Numbered from the stretch's first letter, positions 8,702-17,388 are shown. The stretch is DNA of 59,948 bases from Pseudomonas sp. Ant30-3 (GCF_000690905.1 NZ_JMCL01000073.1:1-59948); one strand, 5' to 3'. The notes: generated by a model from the sequence alone, not told the origin. A program made the numbers and translations.

Positions 8702-9292
8702 ATGAGTTTCGAAATTCGCAAGATCGTCAGCTATGTCGAAGAAACCTTCATCGAAGGCGGCAAAGCCACCGATAAGCCAGTGACTATGGTCGGCCTGGCC
8801 GTTGTCATGAAAAATCCTTGGGTAGGCAATGGCTTCGTCGAAGACCTGAAACCACAGATCAGAGCCAACTGCTCCGATCTCGGCGCGATGATGGTCGAGC
8901 GTCTGGTGAGCATCATTGGCGGCGCCGAAAAAATCGAAGCGTATGGCAAAGCTGCCGTCGTTGGCGCAGACGGCGAGATCGAACATGCCTCCGCCGTGAT
9001 TCACACCTTGCGTTTCGGCAATCACTACCGTGAAGCGGTCAAGGCCAAGAGCTATCTGAGCTTTACCAACAAGCGCGGTGGGCCGGGCAGCTCGATTCAG
9101 ATTCCGATGATGCATAAGGACGACGAAGGTCTGCGTTCGCACTACATCACCCTGGAAATGAAGATCGAAGATGCGCCCCGCGCCGACGAAATCGTCGTGG
9201 TATTGGGCTGCGCCGATGGCGGTCGCCTGCATCCTCGCATTGGTAACCGCTACATCGATCTGGAAGAACTGGCCGCTGAAAAAGCCCAGTAA
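8702..9292 (+). CDS. Amino acid synthesis family protein (PF06684 type)
   Basis: A 196-residue soluble protein resembling the AA_synth family: ready matches are VTMVGLAVVMKNPW, GNGFVEDL, a GKAAVVGADGEIEHASA segment and GGPGSSIQIPMMHKDDE. Despite the family name the biochemical role is not established. In trigonelline degradation a conserved hypothetical protein is reported to assist the succinate-semialdehyde step, and this gene could be that helper (inference). The ATG has a GGAG site and follows operator 1. It is first in an operon with the hydrolase and dehydrogenases. Confidence 0.82.
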   Translation: MSFEIRKIVSYVEETFIEGGKATDKPVTMVGLAVVMKNPWVGNGFVEDLKPQIRANCSDLGAMMVERLVSIIGGAEKIEAYGKAAVVGADGEIEHASAVIHTLRFGNHYREAVKAKSYLSFTNKRGGPGSSIQIPMMHKDDEGLRSHYITLEMKIEDAPRADEIVVVLGCADGGRLHPRIGNRYIDLEELAAEKAQ

Positions 9293-9334
9293 TTCTGCCG
9301 AGTACCAAAACAAAAAGGCATGCAGGAGCGCTCC

Positions 9335-10168
9335 ATGATTCGGCTCACCGCTGAACGCACCCCGGCTGGCACCAGTTACCTGGCGACCGGCCAAGGCCAG
9401 CCCGTGGTCTTGATCCACGGCGTGGGCCTGAACAAAGAAATGTGGGGCGGCCAAATCGTTGGCCTGGCCACCAAATACCGTGTGGTTGCCTACGATATGC
9501 TCGGCCACGGTGCCAGCCCGCGTCCTGAAAGCGGTACACCGCTGCTGGGCTACGCCGACCAGTTGCTGGAATTGCTCGACCACCTGCAATTGCCTCAAGC
9601 GACGGTGATCGGCTTCTCCATGGGTGGCCTTGTCGCCAGAGCATTTGCGTTGCACTACCCGCAACGCCTGCAAGGCCTGGTGGTACTCAACAGCGTGTTC
9701 AACCGCAGTCCCGAACAGCGCGCCGGGGTCATTGCCCGCACCGCTCAAGCGGCCGAACACGGCCCGGATGCGAATGCGGAAGCGGCGCTCTCCCGCTGGT
9801 TCAGCCGCGAGTATCAGGCCGCCAACCCGGCGCAGATTGCCGCGCTGCGCCAAACGCTGGCGGACAACGACCCGCAGGGCTATTTGACCACTTACGAGCT
9901 GTTCGCCACACAAGACATGTACCGCGCCGAGGACCTGGGCAGTATTCAAGCGCCGACCCTCGTCGCCACGGGCGAGCTGGACCCCGGATCAACACCGCAA
10001 ATGGCCAGACAGCTGGCCGCGCAAATCCCCGGAGCCACCGTTGCCGTGCTCGCCGAGCAACGGCATATGATGCCCGTAGAATCGCCGCGCCTGGTCAACC
10101 AGCTGCTGCTGGAATTCCTCGACACTGCGCACTCCCGACCCACCCAGATAAAGGGGATCGTTGCATGA
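9335..10168 (+). CDS. Alpha/beta hydrolase, probable TgnD-like amide hydrolase
   Basis: A 277-residue alpha/beta-fold hydrolase. Visible elements are the oxyanion region HGVGLNKEMWGG, the nucleophile elbow GFSMGG, the acid in TGELDPGS and the catalytic histidine in EQRHMMPVE. In the trigonelline pathway a hydrolase splits the N-methylformamido-methylene-succinate intermediate to CO2, methylamine, formate and succinate semialdehyde; this gene is the best candidate for that step by context. The second ATG is used because AGGAG lies six bases before it. Its stop overlaps the aldehyde dehydrogenase start by four bases. Confidence 0.82.
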   Translation: MIRLTAERTPAGTSYLATGQGQPVVLIHGVGLNKEMWGGQIVGLATKYRVVAYDMLGHGASPRPESGTPLLGYADQLLELLDHLQLPQATVIGFSMGGLVARAFALHYPQRLQGLVVLNSVFNRSPEQRAGVIARTAQAAEHGPDANAEAALSRWFSREYQAANPAQIAALRQTLADNDPQGYLTTYELFATQDMYRAEDLGSIQAPTLVATGELDPGSTPQMARQLAAQIPGATVAVLAEQRHMMPVESPRLVNQLLLEFLDTAHSRPTQIKGIVA

Positions 10169-11646
10169 CGCTCGCACGCTTCCAGATGTGCATTGGCGGT
10201 GAATGGGTTGACGCCCTCTCCGGCAAGACTTTCGACAGCCTCAACCCGGCGCTTGCCGAACCGTGGGCGCAACTGCCCGATGCCGACGAAGCCGATGTGG
10301 AGCGCGCCGTACAGGCGGCGCAAACGGCTTTCGACAGCCCTGCCTGGCGCGGATTAACGGCCACCGCACGCGGCAAGCTGCTGCGCCGACTTGGCGACCT
10401 GATTGCCGAAAACAAGGAGCAACTGGCGCAACTGGAAAGCCGCGACAACGGCAAGCTCATTCGCGAAACCCGTGGTCAGGTCAGCTATCTCCCGGAGTTC
10501 TTCCACTACACCGCAGGCCTCGCCGACAAGCTCGAAGGCGGCACTCTGCCGCTGGACAAGCCGGATCTGTTCGCCTACACCGTGCACGAAGCCATGGGCG
10601 TGGTCGCCGCGATCATTCCCTGGAACAGCCCTCTGTACCTGACCGCGATCAAGCTGGCCCCGGCCCTGGCCGCTGGCAATACCATCGTGATCAAACCTTC
10701 GGAGCACGCTTCGGCGACCATTCTCGAGCTGGCGCGTCTGGCACTTGAGGCCGGCATTCCGCCCGGCGTGGTCAACGTCGTCACGGGTTATGGGCCGAGC
10801 ACCGGCGCCGCCCTCACCCGCCACCCGCTGGTCCGCAAAATCGCCTTCACCGGCGGCGCGGCGACCGCGCGACATGTCGTGCGCAGCAGCGCCGAAAACT
10901 TCGCCAGGCTGTCGCTGGAACTGGGTGGCAAGTCACCCAATATTATTTTCGCCGATGCCCACCTCGACAGTGCAATCAACGGCGCGATTGCCGGCATCTA
11001 CGCTGCCTCTGGCCAAAGTTGCGTGTCGGGCTCGCGCCTGCTGGTTCAGGACGAAATTTACGATGAGTTTGTCGAACGGCTGATCGAACGGGCCAAACGC
11101 ATCCGCATTGGCAACCCGCAGGAAGACAGCAGCGAAATGGGCCCCATGGCCACTGCGCAACAGCTGGCAGTCGTCGAAGGTCTGGTCGCTGATGCTATCG
11201 CCGAAGGGGCGCACCTGCGACTGGGTGGCAAACGCCCGCAGGGTTTGGGCGAAGGCTGGTTCTACGAACCCACGCTGTTCGAGTGCGACCGCAATTCGAT
11301 GAAAATCATGCAGGAAGAAGTGTTTGGCCCGGTCGCCTCGGTCATCCGCTTCAAGGATGAAGCCGAGGCGCTGGCGATTGCCAATGACTCGCAATTTGGC
11401 CTCGCTGCAGGCATCTGGACCCGCGACCTGGGGCGTGCACATCGCCTCGCCCGGGACGTGCGTTCGGGGATCATCTGGGTTAACACCTACCGCGCGGTCT
11501 CGGCCATGGCGCCGATCGGCGGCTTCAAGAACAGCGGCTATGGACGCGAGAGCGGCATCGATTCGGTGCTGGCCTACACCGAGTTGAAGACGGTGTGGAT
11601 CAATCTGTCCCAGGCGCCCATGCCTGATCCGTTTGTGATGCGTTAG
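10165..11646 (+). CDS. NAD(P)-dependent aldehyde dehydrogenase, probable TgnC-like
   Basis: A 493-residue ALDH-superfamily enzyme of normal length. The cofactor-binding segment is IPWNSPLYLTAIKLAPALAA, the general base glutamate is in LELGGKSPN, and the catalytic cysteine is in ASGQSCVSGSR. In the proposed pathway it would oxidise the hydroxy-butyrolactone/semialdehyde product of ring cleavage to the succinate derivative. It is translationally coupled to the hydrolase gene before it and followed after 12 bases by a flavin reductase gene. The specific substrate is inferred from context only. Confidence 0.88.
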   Translation: MTLARFQMCIGGEWVDALSGKTFDSLNPALAEPWAQLPDADEADVERAVQAAQTAFDSPAWRGLTATARGKLLRRLGDLIAENKEQLAQLESRDNGKLIRETRGQVSYLPEFFHYTAGLADKLEGGTLPLDKPDLFAYTVHEAMGVVAAIIPWNSPLYLTAIKLAPALAAGNTIVIKPSEHASATILELARLALEAGIPPGVVNVVTGYGPSTGAALTRHPLVRKIAFTGGAATARHVVRSSAENFARLSLELGGKSPNIIFADAHLDSAINGAIAGIYAASGQSCVSGSRLLVQDEIYDEFVERLIERAKRIRIGNPQEDSSEMGPMATAQQLAVVEGLVADAIAEGAHLRLGGKRPQGLGEGWFYEPTLFECDRNSMKIMQEEVFGPVASVIRFKDEAEALAIANDSQFGLAAGIWTRDLGRAHRLARDVRSGIIWVNTYRAVSAMAPIGGFKNSGYGRESGIDSVLAYTELKTVWINLSQAPMPDPFVMR

Positions 11647-11658
11647 GAGAATTTTGAA

Positions 11659-12144
11659 ATGATCGAACCCGGCATTTACAAAGACGTCATGAGCTCCTTT
11701 CCATCAGGGGTAACGGTAGTCACCACACTCGACCCGGAAGGCGGCATCGTCGGCATCACTGCCAGCGCCTTCAGTGCGCTGTCGATTGACCCCGCGCTGG
11801 TGTTGTTCTGCCCCAACTACGCCTCGGACACGTACCCGATCCTGCGCGACAGCAAGCGGTTTGCGATTCACCTGCTATCCGCTGACCAGACAGCCGAAGC
11901 CTATGCCTTCGCCAGTAAAGGCAAGGACAAAGCCAAGGCCATCGAGTGGCACCTGAGCGAGTTGGGCAACCCGTTGCTGGCCAAGGCGACGGCGATCATC
12001 GAGTGCGAACTGTGGCGCGAATACGACGGCGGCGATCACGCGATCATCGTTGGCGCAGTGAAAAACCTGATCCTGCCCGAGCAGCCGGTGACGCCGATGA
12101 TCTACCACAAAGGCAAGCTGGGCGCCCTGCCCGTCCTGACCTGA
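11659..12144 (+). CDS. Flavin reductase (TgnB-like), copy 1
   Basis: A 161-residue flavin reductase of the HpaC/RutF-like fold: SSFPSGVTVVTTLD, GITASAFSALSIDPALVLFC and SKRFAIHLLSADQ are the flavin-binding segments, and GDHAIIVGAVKNL is the usual C-terminal strand. It would supply reduced FMN to the LLM monooxygenase encoded at 25600. A closely related copy lies at 25009; by eye about 70 percent of residues agree. An AGGAG site precedes its ATG. A REP-like inverted repeat follows, before the next dehydrogenase gene. Confidence 0.88.
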   Translation: MIEPGIYKDVMSSFPSGVTVVTTLDPEGGIVGITASAFSALSIDPALVLFCPNYASDTYPILRDSKRFAIHLLSADQTAEAYAFASKGKDKAKAIEWHLSELGNPLLAKATAIIECELWREYDGGDHAIIVGAVKNLILPEQPVTPMIYHKGKLGALPVLT

Positions 12145-12157
12145 CCAACCCAAAAAC

Positions 12158-12246
12158 TGTAGGAGCGAGCCTGCTCGCGATGCGGTGCACCCGTCATGAT
12201 TGATGCTGAATGTACCCCAGCCATCGCGAGCAGGCTCGCTCCCACA
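12158..12246. repeat. REP-like inverted pair
   Basis: Arms at 12158-12182 (TGTAGGAGCGAGCCTGCTCG and onward) and 12222-12246 are near-perfect reverse complements around a 39-base spacer. This is the common Pseudomonas 'GAGCGAGCCTGCTCGCGA' type of extragenic repeat. It sits inside the operon between the flavin reductase and succinate-semialdehyde dehydrogenase genes and could adjust transcript stability between them. Confidence 0.85.
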
Positions 12247-12276
12247 GGTGATCTACCTAAAACTCCAGGAGCCAGC

Positions 12277-13752
12277 ATGAGTCCAGCAGCCTCACTACTG
12301 TTCCGCCAGCAGGCCTACATCGATGGCCAATGGCTCGATGCCGCCGATGGCGCCAGTCAGGAAATCTTCAATCCGGCGAACGGCGAATTCATCGGACGGG
12401 TGCCAAACCTTGGCGCGAAGGAAGCAAAACAAGCCATCGCGGCCGCTGACAAAGCATGGCCAGCGTGGCGCGCATTGACCGCCAAGGAACGCAGCCAGAT
12501 TCTCAAGCGCTGGCATGCGCTGATGCTCGAGAACTCCGACGCGCTGGCAGAAATCCTCACCCTCGAACAAGGCAAGCCGCTGGCGGAAGCCAAGGGGGAA
12601 ATTCTCTACGCGGCGAGCTTCATCGAGTGGTTCGCCGAAGAGGCCAAGCGCATCTACGGCGACACCATACCGAGCCACAAAAGCGATGCACGCATTGTGG
12701 TCAGCAAAGAGCCCATCGGCGTCGTTGCGGCCATTACACCGTGGAATTTTCCGGCAGCGATGATTACCCGCAAGGCCGGCCCGGCGCTGGCCGCTGGTTG
12801 CCCTTGCATTGTCAAACCCGCGCCCGAAACGCCATTCTCGGCGCTGGCCATGGCCGCTCTGGCCGAGCAGGCCGGCATCCCGCCGGGTATTTTCAATGTC
12901 ATCACTGGCGACGCCATCGCCATTGGCGCCGAGCTGACGTCAAGTCCTTTGGTGCGCAAGCTGTCGTTCACCGGCTCCACGGCGATCGGCAAATTGCTCA
13001 TGGCGCAGTGCGCACCGACGCTGAAAAAAGTCTCGCTGGAGCTCGGCGGCAATGCGCCCTTTATCGTTTTCGATGACGCCAATCTGGAGCGCGCCGTCGA
13101 AGGGGCGATGATCGCCAAGTTTCGCAACGCCGGGCAGACGTGCGTGTGCGTCAATCGCTTTCTGGTGCAGGCCGGCATCCACGACGCGTTTGTAGCGCGA
13201 CTGGCCGAACGCGTGGCCGAACTCAAGGTGGGCAGCGGCTTCGAGCAAGGCATCAATCAGGGCCCTTTGATCAATGAGCGCGCCGTGGCCAAAGTCGAAG
13301 ACCACGTGCAGGACGCCTTGAGCCAGGGCGCGCAATTGCTCTGCGGCGGCGAGCGTCATGCATTGGGCCACGGGTTCTTCCAGCCGACCGTCCTGGCCGG
13401 CGTAACCCTGGCGATGAAAGTCGCCCGGGATGAAACCTTCGGTCCGCTGGCCGCCGTGTTCCGCTTCGACACCGAAGCCGAAGCCGTTCACATGGCCAAC
13501 GACACCGAATTCGGCCTCGCCGCCTATTGCTACACCCGTGATCTGGGTCGCGCATGGCGCATGAGTGAAGCACTCGAATACGGCATGGTCGGCATTAACG
13601 AAGGGTTGATCTCCACGGAAGTTGCCCCCTTTGGCGGGATCAAATCTTCGGGTCTCGGCCGTGAAGGCTCCAAGTACGGCATCGAAGATTACCTGGAACT
13701 CAAATACACCCTGATGGGTGGGCTGGACGACTTCGGGAGCACGCCGCGATGA
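12277..13752 (+). CDS. NAD(P)+-dependent succinate-semialdehyde dehydrogenase
   Basis: A 491-residue ALDH of the GabD type: TLEQGKPLAEAKGEI, TPWNFPAAMITRKAGPALAA, base glutamate in LELGGNAPFIVFDDA, and catalytic cysteine in NAGQTCVCVNRF, all typical of succinate-semialdehyde dehydrogenases. It would deliver succinate to the TCA cycle as the last step of the cluster's pathway (TgnE-like role). The ATG follows an AGGAG site six bases upstream. The stop codon overlaps the start of the next gene by four bases. Confidence 0.88.
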   Translation: MSPAASLLFRQQAYIDGQWLDAADGASQEIFNPANGEFIGRVPNLGAKEAKQAIAAADKAWPAWRALTAKERSQILKRWHALMLENSDALAEILTLEQGKPLAEAKGEILYAASFIEWFAEEAKRIYGDTIPSHKSDARIVVSKEPIGVVAAITPWNFPAAMITRKAGPALAAGCPCIVKPAPETPFSALAMAALAEQAGIPPGIFNVITGDAIAIGAELTSSPLVRKLSFTGSTAIGKLLMAQCAPTLKKVSLELGGNAPFIVFDDANLERAVEGAMIAKFRNAGQTCVCVNRFLVQAGIHDAFVARLAERVAELKVGSGFEQGINQGPLINERAVAKVEDHVQDALSQGAQLLCGGERHALGHGFFQPTVLAGVTLAMKVARDETFGPLAAVFRFDTEAEAVHMANDTEFGLAAYCYTRDLGRAWRMSEALEYGMVGINEGLISTEVAPFGGIKSSGLGREGSKYGIEDYLELKYTLMGGLDDFGSTPR

Positions 13753-14138
13753 GTACCGACAAGTACGAAAACGGCTTGCAGATCCGCACTCAGGTGTTGG
13801 GCGAAGCCTACGTGAAACGCTCGATCGAGAACGCCGACGACTTCACCCGCCCGCTTCAGGAAATGGTCACCGAATACTGCTGGGGGCATGTCTGGGGCCG
13901 GGAGGGTTTGTCGCTTAAAGAGCGCAGCATGATAAACTTGGCCATGATTTCGGCCCTCAATCGGCCGCACGAGCTCAAGCTGCATGTACGTGGTGCCTTG
14001 CGTAACGGGCTGAGTCGTGAACAAATACGCGAAATTCTGCTTCAGGTCGGTATTTATTGCGGCGTTCCCGCGGCCGTCGACAGCTTCCGGCTCGCCCGTG
14101 AAGCGTTCGCCGAAGCCGATGCCGAGGCCTCCAGTTAA
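13749..14138 (+). CDS. Carboxymuconolactone decarboxylase (AhpD-like) family protein
   Basis: A 129-residue helical protein of the CMD family: YCWGHVWGREGLSLKERSMI, LNRPHELKLHVRGALRNGLS and IREILLQVGIYCGVPAAVDSF match the gamma-carboxymuconolactone decarboxylase pattern. Both the catalytic decarboxylase and AhpD-type redox proteins share this fold; the AhpD CxxC pair is not present, so a decarboxylase or lactone-related role is more likely. Coupled by overlap to the SSA dehydrogenase and last in the 8702-14138 operon. Confidence 0.83.
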   Translation: MSTDKYENGLQIRTQVLGEAYVKRSIENADDFTRPLQEMVTEYCWGHVWGREGLSLKERSMINLAMISALNRPHELKLHVRGALRNGLSREQIREILLQVGIYCGVPAAVDSFRLAREAFAEADAEASS

Positions 14139-14223
14139 CCTTTGGCTGTTGATTGACTGAGCACGATGATCCACGGATCGAAGTGCTCTTTTTGCATGGA
14201 CAGCCACACTCAGAGCGGACCCC

Positions 14224-14976
14224 ATGAAACGCCTGCCACTCGACGACAGCTTCAAGGTCAATCGCAATCCCGTTACCCTGCGCGAAATCGTGCTGGACAA
14301 GCTGCGCACCGCCATCATGAACTTCCAGCTGTTGCCGGGAGACCGTTTGGTCGAACGCGATCTGTGCGATCGTCTTGGCGTCAGCCGCACCTCGGTTCGC
14401 GAAGCATTGCGTCACCTGGAGTCCGAAGGCCTGGTGGAATTCGCCGATGCCAAGGGCCCGCGCGTGGCGATCATAACCCTCGCCGATGCCGTCGACATCT
14501 ACGAGCTGCGGTGTGTCCTCGAAGGATTGATCGTTCAGCTGTTCACCCTGCGCGCCAAGGCGAAGGACATCAAGGCCTTGGAAAAAGCCCTTGCAGAGAA
14601 CCGCAAGGCGCTCAAAGAAGGGGAACTGCAACAGGTCATCGACTCGGTACAAGGCTTTTACGACGTCTTGCTCGAAGGCTCGGGCAACCACGTGGCGGCC
14701 ACCCAACTGCGTCAGTTGCAGGCACGCATCAGCTACCTGCGAGCGACTTCGGTGTCCCAGGAAAATCGCCGTGGCGCCAGTAACCAGGAAATGGAACGCA
14801 TGGTGGAAGCGATCAAGAGCGGTGATGCTTTGGCCGCACATCAGGCGTGCGTCGATCACGTTCGGGCTGCCGCCGCCGTCGCCCTCGATTACCTCAAGCG
14901 CAAGCAGGAAGAAACCGGCGAACTGCCGCTGATCACCCTGCCCATCGCCCTCAAAGAACCGCGCATAGGTCGCTAA
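14224..14976 (+). CDS. GntR-family (FCD-type) transcriptional regulator
   Basis: A 250-residue regulator. The N-terminal winged helix (about residues 15-80) includes LREIVLDKLRTAIMNFQLLPG, LVERDLCDRLGVSRTSVREA and LRHLESEGLVEF; the C-terminal FCD effector domain is all-helical with ELRCVLEGLIVQ and a histidine-containing AHQACVDHV end. It is the only regulator encoded in the cluster, so it probably binds the TATTATGGTATACCA operators and is released by a pathway compound. The GGTATACC core resembles operators of FadR/VanR-type GntR proteins in general form. The regulator-site link is inference. Confidence 0.85.
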   Translation: MKRLPLDDSFKVNRNPVTLREIVLDKLRTAIMNFQLLPGDRLVERDLCDRLGVSRTSVREALRHLESEGLVEFADAKGPRVAIITLADAVDIYELRCVLEGLIVQLFTLRAKAKDIKALEKALAENRKALKEGELQQVIDSVQGFYDVLLEGSGNHVAATQLRQLQARISYLRATSVSQENRRGASNQEMERMVEAIKSGDALAAHQACVDHVRAAAAVALDYLKRKQEETGELPLITLPIALKEPRIGR

Positions 14977-14978
14977 TC

Positions 14979-15542
14979 ATGTTCAGCCCGAGCTTTTGTC
15001 CAAAGTGTGGCGGCGCTGACCTCAATCAGCAGCTGCCACCGGGCGATACGCACGAGCGACTGATGTGTCGAGGTTGTGGCTACATCCATTACATCAATCC
15101 GAAAATCATTGCCGGCTGCATCATTGAGCAGGACGGCAAATACCTGCTCTGCCAACGTGCAATCCCACCGCGTCCCGGCACCTGGACGCTGCCGGCAGGC
15201 TTCATGGAAGGTGGTGAGACCACCGAGCAGGCGGCGCTACGCGAAGTGTGGGAAGAAAGCGGTGTCCGTGCGGAAATTCTTTCGCCCTACTCGATTTTCA
15301 GCGTGCCGAAAATCAGCGAGGTGTACATCATCTTCCGCGCCATCGCGCTGGAGATCACCGGGCAATACGGGCTGGAGACGCTCGATTACAAATTCTTCGC
15401 GCCTGAGGATATTCCTTGGGAGAGCATTTACTACCCGGCGATCCGGCAGATTCTGGAGCGGTATATCGAGGAGCGGCAGGCGGGGGTTTACGGGATTTAT
15501 ATCGGCAATGATGACACCGGGAAGATTCACTTTATCCGCTAG
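14979..15542 (+). CDS. NUDIX hydrolase with N-terminal zinc ribbon
   Basis: A 187-residue protein. An N-terminal zinc ribbon (FCPKCGGADL and MCRGCGYIHY, four cysteines) precedes a Nudix domain whose box reads GFMEGGETTEQAALREVWEE followed by SG. This arrangement is found in NUDIX enzymes acting on nucleoside diphosphate-linked compounds such as ADP-ribose, NADH or FAD. Only two bases separate its ATG from the GntR stop, so they share a transcript. In a flavin-dependent cluster FAD turnover is a possible role, but this is speculative. Confidence 0.85.
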   Translation: MFSPSFCPKCGGADLNQQLPPGDTHERLMCRGCGYIHYINPKIIAGCIIEQDGKYLLCQRAIPPRPGTWTLPAGFMEGGETTEQAALREVWEESGVRAEILSPYSIFSVPKISEVYIIFRAIALEITGQYGLETLDYKFFAPEDIPWESIYYPAIRQILERYIEERQAGVYGIYIGNDDTGKIHFIR

Positions 15543-15550
15543 CCGTGTAT

Positions 15551-15659
15551 TTGTAGGAGCTGGCTTGCCAGCGATGGCGCCCTGCAGTTGACTGCGATCC
15601 ATCTGCGAATGATGAGTCGCCTGTCAGGCAGCCATCGCTGGCAAGCCAGCTCCTACAAT
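15551..15659. repeat. REP-like inverted pair
   Basis: Arms 15551-15580 (TTGTAGGAGCTGGCTTGCCA and onward) and 15631-15659 are near-perfect reverse complements. This is the TAGGAGCTGGCTTGCCAGCGATGG class of Pseudomonas extragenic repeats. It lies between the convergent NUDIX and DUF1330 genes and may act as a two-way transcript barrier. Confidence 0.85.
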
Positions 15660-15686
15660 TGCTTCGGGCGCCACCCCCGGCCGTGC

Positions 15687-15983
15687 TCAAACCGGCGCCA
15701 CGCCCTCTACGATAATGATCTGCGCCTGTGCCACACCTTCGCGATGGCGCTTGGCCTCCTGGTACTCATTTGACCGGTAACACGCGAGCGCCTGCTCGTA
15801 GGAATCAAACTCGATCACCACATTACGTTGCGCCTCAGGCCCTCCCTCCAACGCTTCGCTGCGCCCGCCCCGAGCCAACATCCGTCCGCCGTACAACGTG
15901 AAAGCCGCAGGCGCCCGCTGGGTGTATTGGCTGTATTGATCGGCATCCGCGACATCGACATGAGCAATCCAGTACGCCTTCAT
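15687..15983 (-). CDS. DUF1330 family protein
   Basis: A 98-residue single-domain protein of the dimeric alpha/beta barrel fold. KAYWIAHVDVADADQYSQYT at the start and RNVVIEFDSYEQALACYRS in the middle are the standard DUF1330 segments. Family members are small cytoplasmic proteins often found in catabolic clusters; no fixed reaction is known. It is divergent from the riboflavin gene at 16055 and shares operator 2 with it. Confidence 0.85.
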   Translation of the reverse strand: MKAYWIAHVDVADADQYSQYTQRAPAAFTLYGGRMLARGGRSEALEGGPEAQRNVVIEFDSYEQALACYRSNEYQEAKRHREGVAQAQIIIVEGVAPV

Positions 15984-16005
15984 AGTGACCTCTCAGTGAT
16001 TTCTG

Positions 16006-16028
16006 TATTATGGTATACCACATAATAT
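16006..16028. promoter_or_regulatory. Operator-like site 2 between DUF1330 and the RibBX gene
   Basis: TATTATGGTATACCA runs 16006-16020, with the symmetric core TGGTATACCA at 16011-16020 and CATAATAT just after. It lies in the 71-base gap between two divergent genes, so one bound repressor could control both. It is an exact copy of the 15-base consensus found at sites 1 and 6. Confidence 0.8.
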
Positions 16029-16054
16029 CTCCATCAAACACTGAGAATCCGCAC

Positions 16055-17167
16055 ATGGCCTTCAACAGTATCGAACAAATAATCGAAGATTATCGTCAAG
16101 GCAGAATGGTCCTGCTGGTCGATGACGAAGATCGAGAAAACGAAGGCGACCTCCTGCTGGCTGCCGACTGCTGCACCGCGCAAGCGATCAGTTTCATGGC
16201 CCGCGAGGCGCGCGGCCTCATCTGCCTGACCCTGACCGATGAACATTGCCAACGCCTGGGACTGGAACAGATGGTGCCGAGCAACGGCAGCGTGTTCAGT
16301 ACCGCCTTCACCGTGTCGATCGAAGCGGCGGTCGGCGTCACCACTGGCATTTCCGCTGCAGATCGCGCGCGCACCGTGGCTGCCGCTGTTGCCACCGGAG
16401 CCGGCCCCGCGGACATCGTGCAACCGGGCCACATCTTCCCTCTGCGGGCCAAGGAAGGTGGCGTGCTGACCCGCGCCGGACACACCGAGGCCGGTAGCGA
16501 TTTGGCCCGTCTGGCCGGATTCACCCCCGCGTCGGTAATCGTCGAAGTCATGAATGACGACGGCACGATGGCCCGCCGCCCCGACCTGGAAATCTTCGCG
16601 CGCAAGCACGGCATCAAGATCGGCACCATCGCCGACCTGATCCACTATCGCCTGAGCACCGAACACACCGTGGCACGCATCGGCGAGCGCGACTTGCCCA
16701 CGGTGCATGGCACCTTTCGTCTGGTGACCTTTGAGGATCGCATCGAAGGCGGCGTACACATGGCAATGGTAATGGGTGAACTGCGCCGCGATGAACCGAC
16801 GCTGGTGCGCGTGCATGTCATTGACCCACTGCGCGATCTGGTCGGTGCCGAATACAGCGGGCCGTCGAACTGGACGCTGTGGGCCGCACTTCAACGGGTA
16901 GCTGAAGAAGGCCGCGGCGTGGTGGTGGTGCTCGCCAATCACGAATCCTCGCAGGCCTTGCTGGAACGGATCCCGCAACTGACCCAACCACCGCGTCAAT
17001 TCAGCCGTTCGCAGTCACGGATCTATTCTGAAGTGGGCACCGGCGCGCAAATCCTGCAAGACCTGGGGGTGCGCAAGCTACGTCATCTGGGTCCTCCGCT
17101 GAAATATGCAGGCTTGACCGGCTACGACCTGGAAGTGGTGGAGAGCATACCGTTCAGCCAACAGTGA
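16055..17167 (+). CDS. ribB: RibBX-type 3,4-dihydroxy-2-butanone-4-phosphate synthase with degenerate GTP cyclohydrolase II domain
   Basis: A 370-residue protein. The N-terminal 200 residues are an intact RibB domain: VLLVDDEDRENEGDLLLAA, the acidic metal/substrate loop, TTGISAADRA and RAGHTEAGSDLARLAG. It makes the four-carbon half of riboflavin from ribulose 5-phosphate. The C-terminal part follows the GTP cyclohydrolase II frame, but the zinc site (C...CDC in RibA) is replaced by VHVIDPLRDLVGAEYSG with no cysteines, so cyclohydrolase activity is not expected. This matches the RibBX class. An operator of the catabolic regulon lies before it; it may raise flavin supply for the monooxygenase. 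Confidence 0.85.
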   Translation: MAFNSIEQIIEDYRQGRMVLLVDDEDRENEGDLLLAADCCTAQAISFMAREARGLICLTLTDEHCQRLGLEQMVPSNGSVFSTAFTVSIEAAVGVTTGISAADRARTVAAAVATGAGPADIVQPGHIFPLRAKEGGVLTRAGHTEAGSDLARLAGFTPASVIVEVMNDDGTMARRPDLEIFARKHGIKIGTIADLIHYRLSTEHTVARIGERDLPTVHGTFRLVTFEDRIEGGVHMAMVMGELRRDEPTLVRVHVIDPLRDLVGAEYSGPSNWTLWAALQRVAEEGRGVVVVLANHESSQALLERIPQLTQPPRQFSRSQSRIYSEVGTGAQILQDLGVRKLRHLGPPLKYAGLTGYDLEVVESIPFSQQ

Positions 17168-17176
17168 CGAAGCGCT

Positions 17177-17291
17177 TGTGGCCAGGAGCTTACTCCCGCT
17201 GGGGCGCGCAGGATCCCGGACCGGAGACCGGGACGTCGTGAGCGAACCTAGGGCCGCTTCGCGTCCAGCGGGAGCAAGCTCCCTCGCCACA
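17177..17291. repeat. Inverted repeat, REP-like
   Basis: Arms 17177-17202 (TGTGGCCAGGAGCTTACTCC and onward) and 17265-17291 pair imperfectly around a GC-rich spacer with its own short hairpin (GATCCCGGACCGGAGACCGGGA). It follows the RibBX stop codon and belongs to the TGTGGCGAGGGAGCTTGCTCCCGCTGG class. The rest of the 318-base gap up to 17485 holds operator 3. Confidence 0.75.
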
Positions 17292-17363
17292 GAAGGCATC
17301 CGCGAAGCATCAAAACGCGATTTTTGGCAGATAGCCGGTAAGGCGAAACGCTTGCACAAAGTT

Positions 17364-17388
17364 TGGAATACCATAATATGATATTCCA
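17364..17388. promoter_or_regulatory. Operator-like near-palindrome 3 before the ABC importer operon
   Basis: A 25-base near-perfect palindrome with arms TGGAATACCATA and TATGATATTCCA (only two arm positions unpaired). On the minus strand it contains TATTATGGTATTCCA, a close copy of the regulon consensus, and its two halves look like two overlapping half-sites. It lies about 96 bases before the substrate-binding protein gene. Confidence 0.75.

Noticed and set aside
8681..9949. Long minus-strand frame of 422 codons opposite the amino-acid-synthesis and hydrolase genes
   Set aside because: It is antisense to two well-recognised genes, has no family similarity and reads as a high-GC shadow frame.
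16055..17167. Fully bifunctional RibBA
   Set aside because: The zinc cysteines and surrounding motif of GTP cyclohydrolase II are missing from the C-terminal half.
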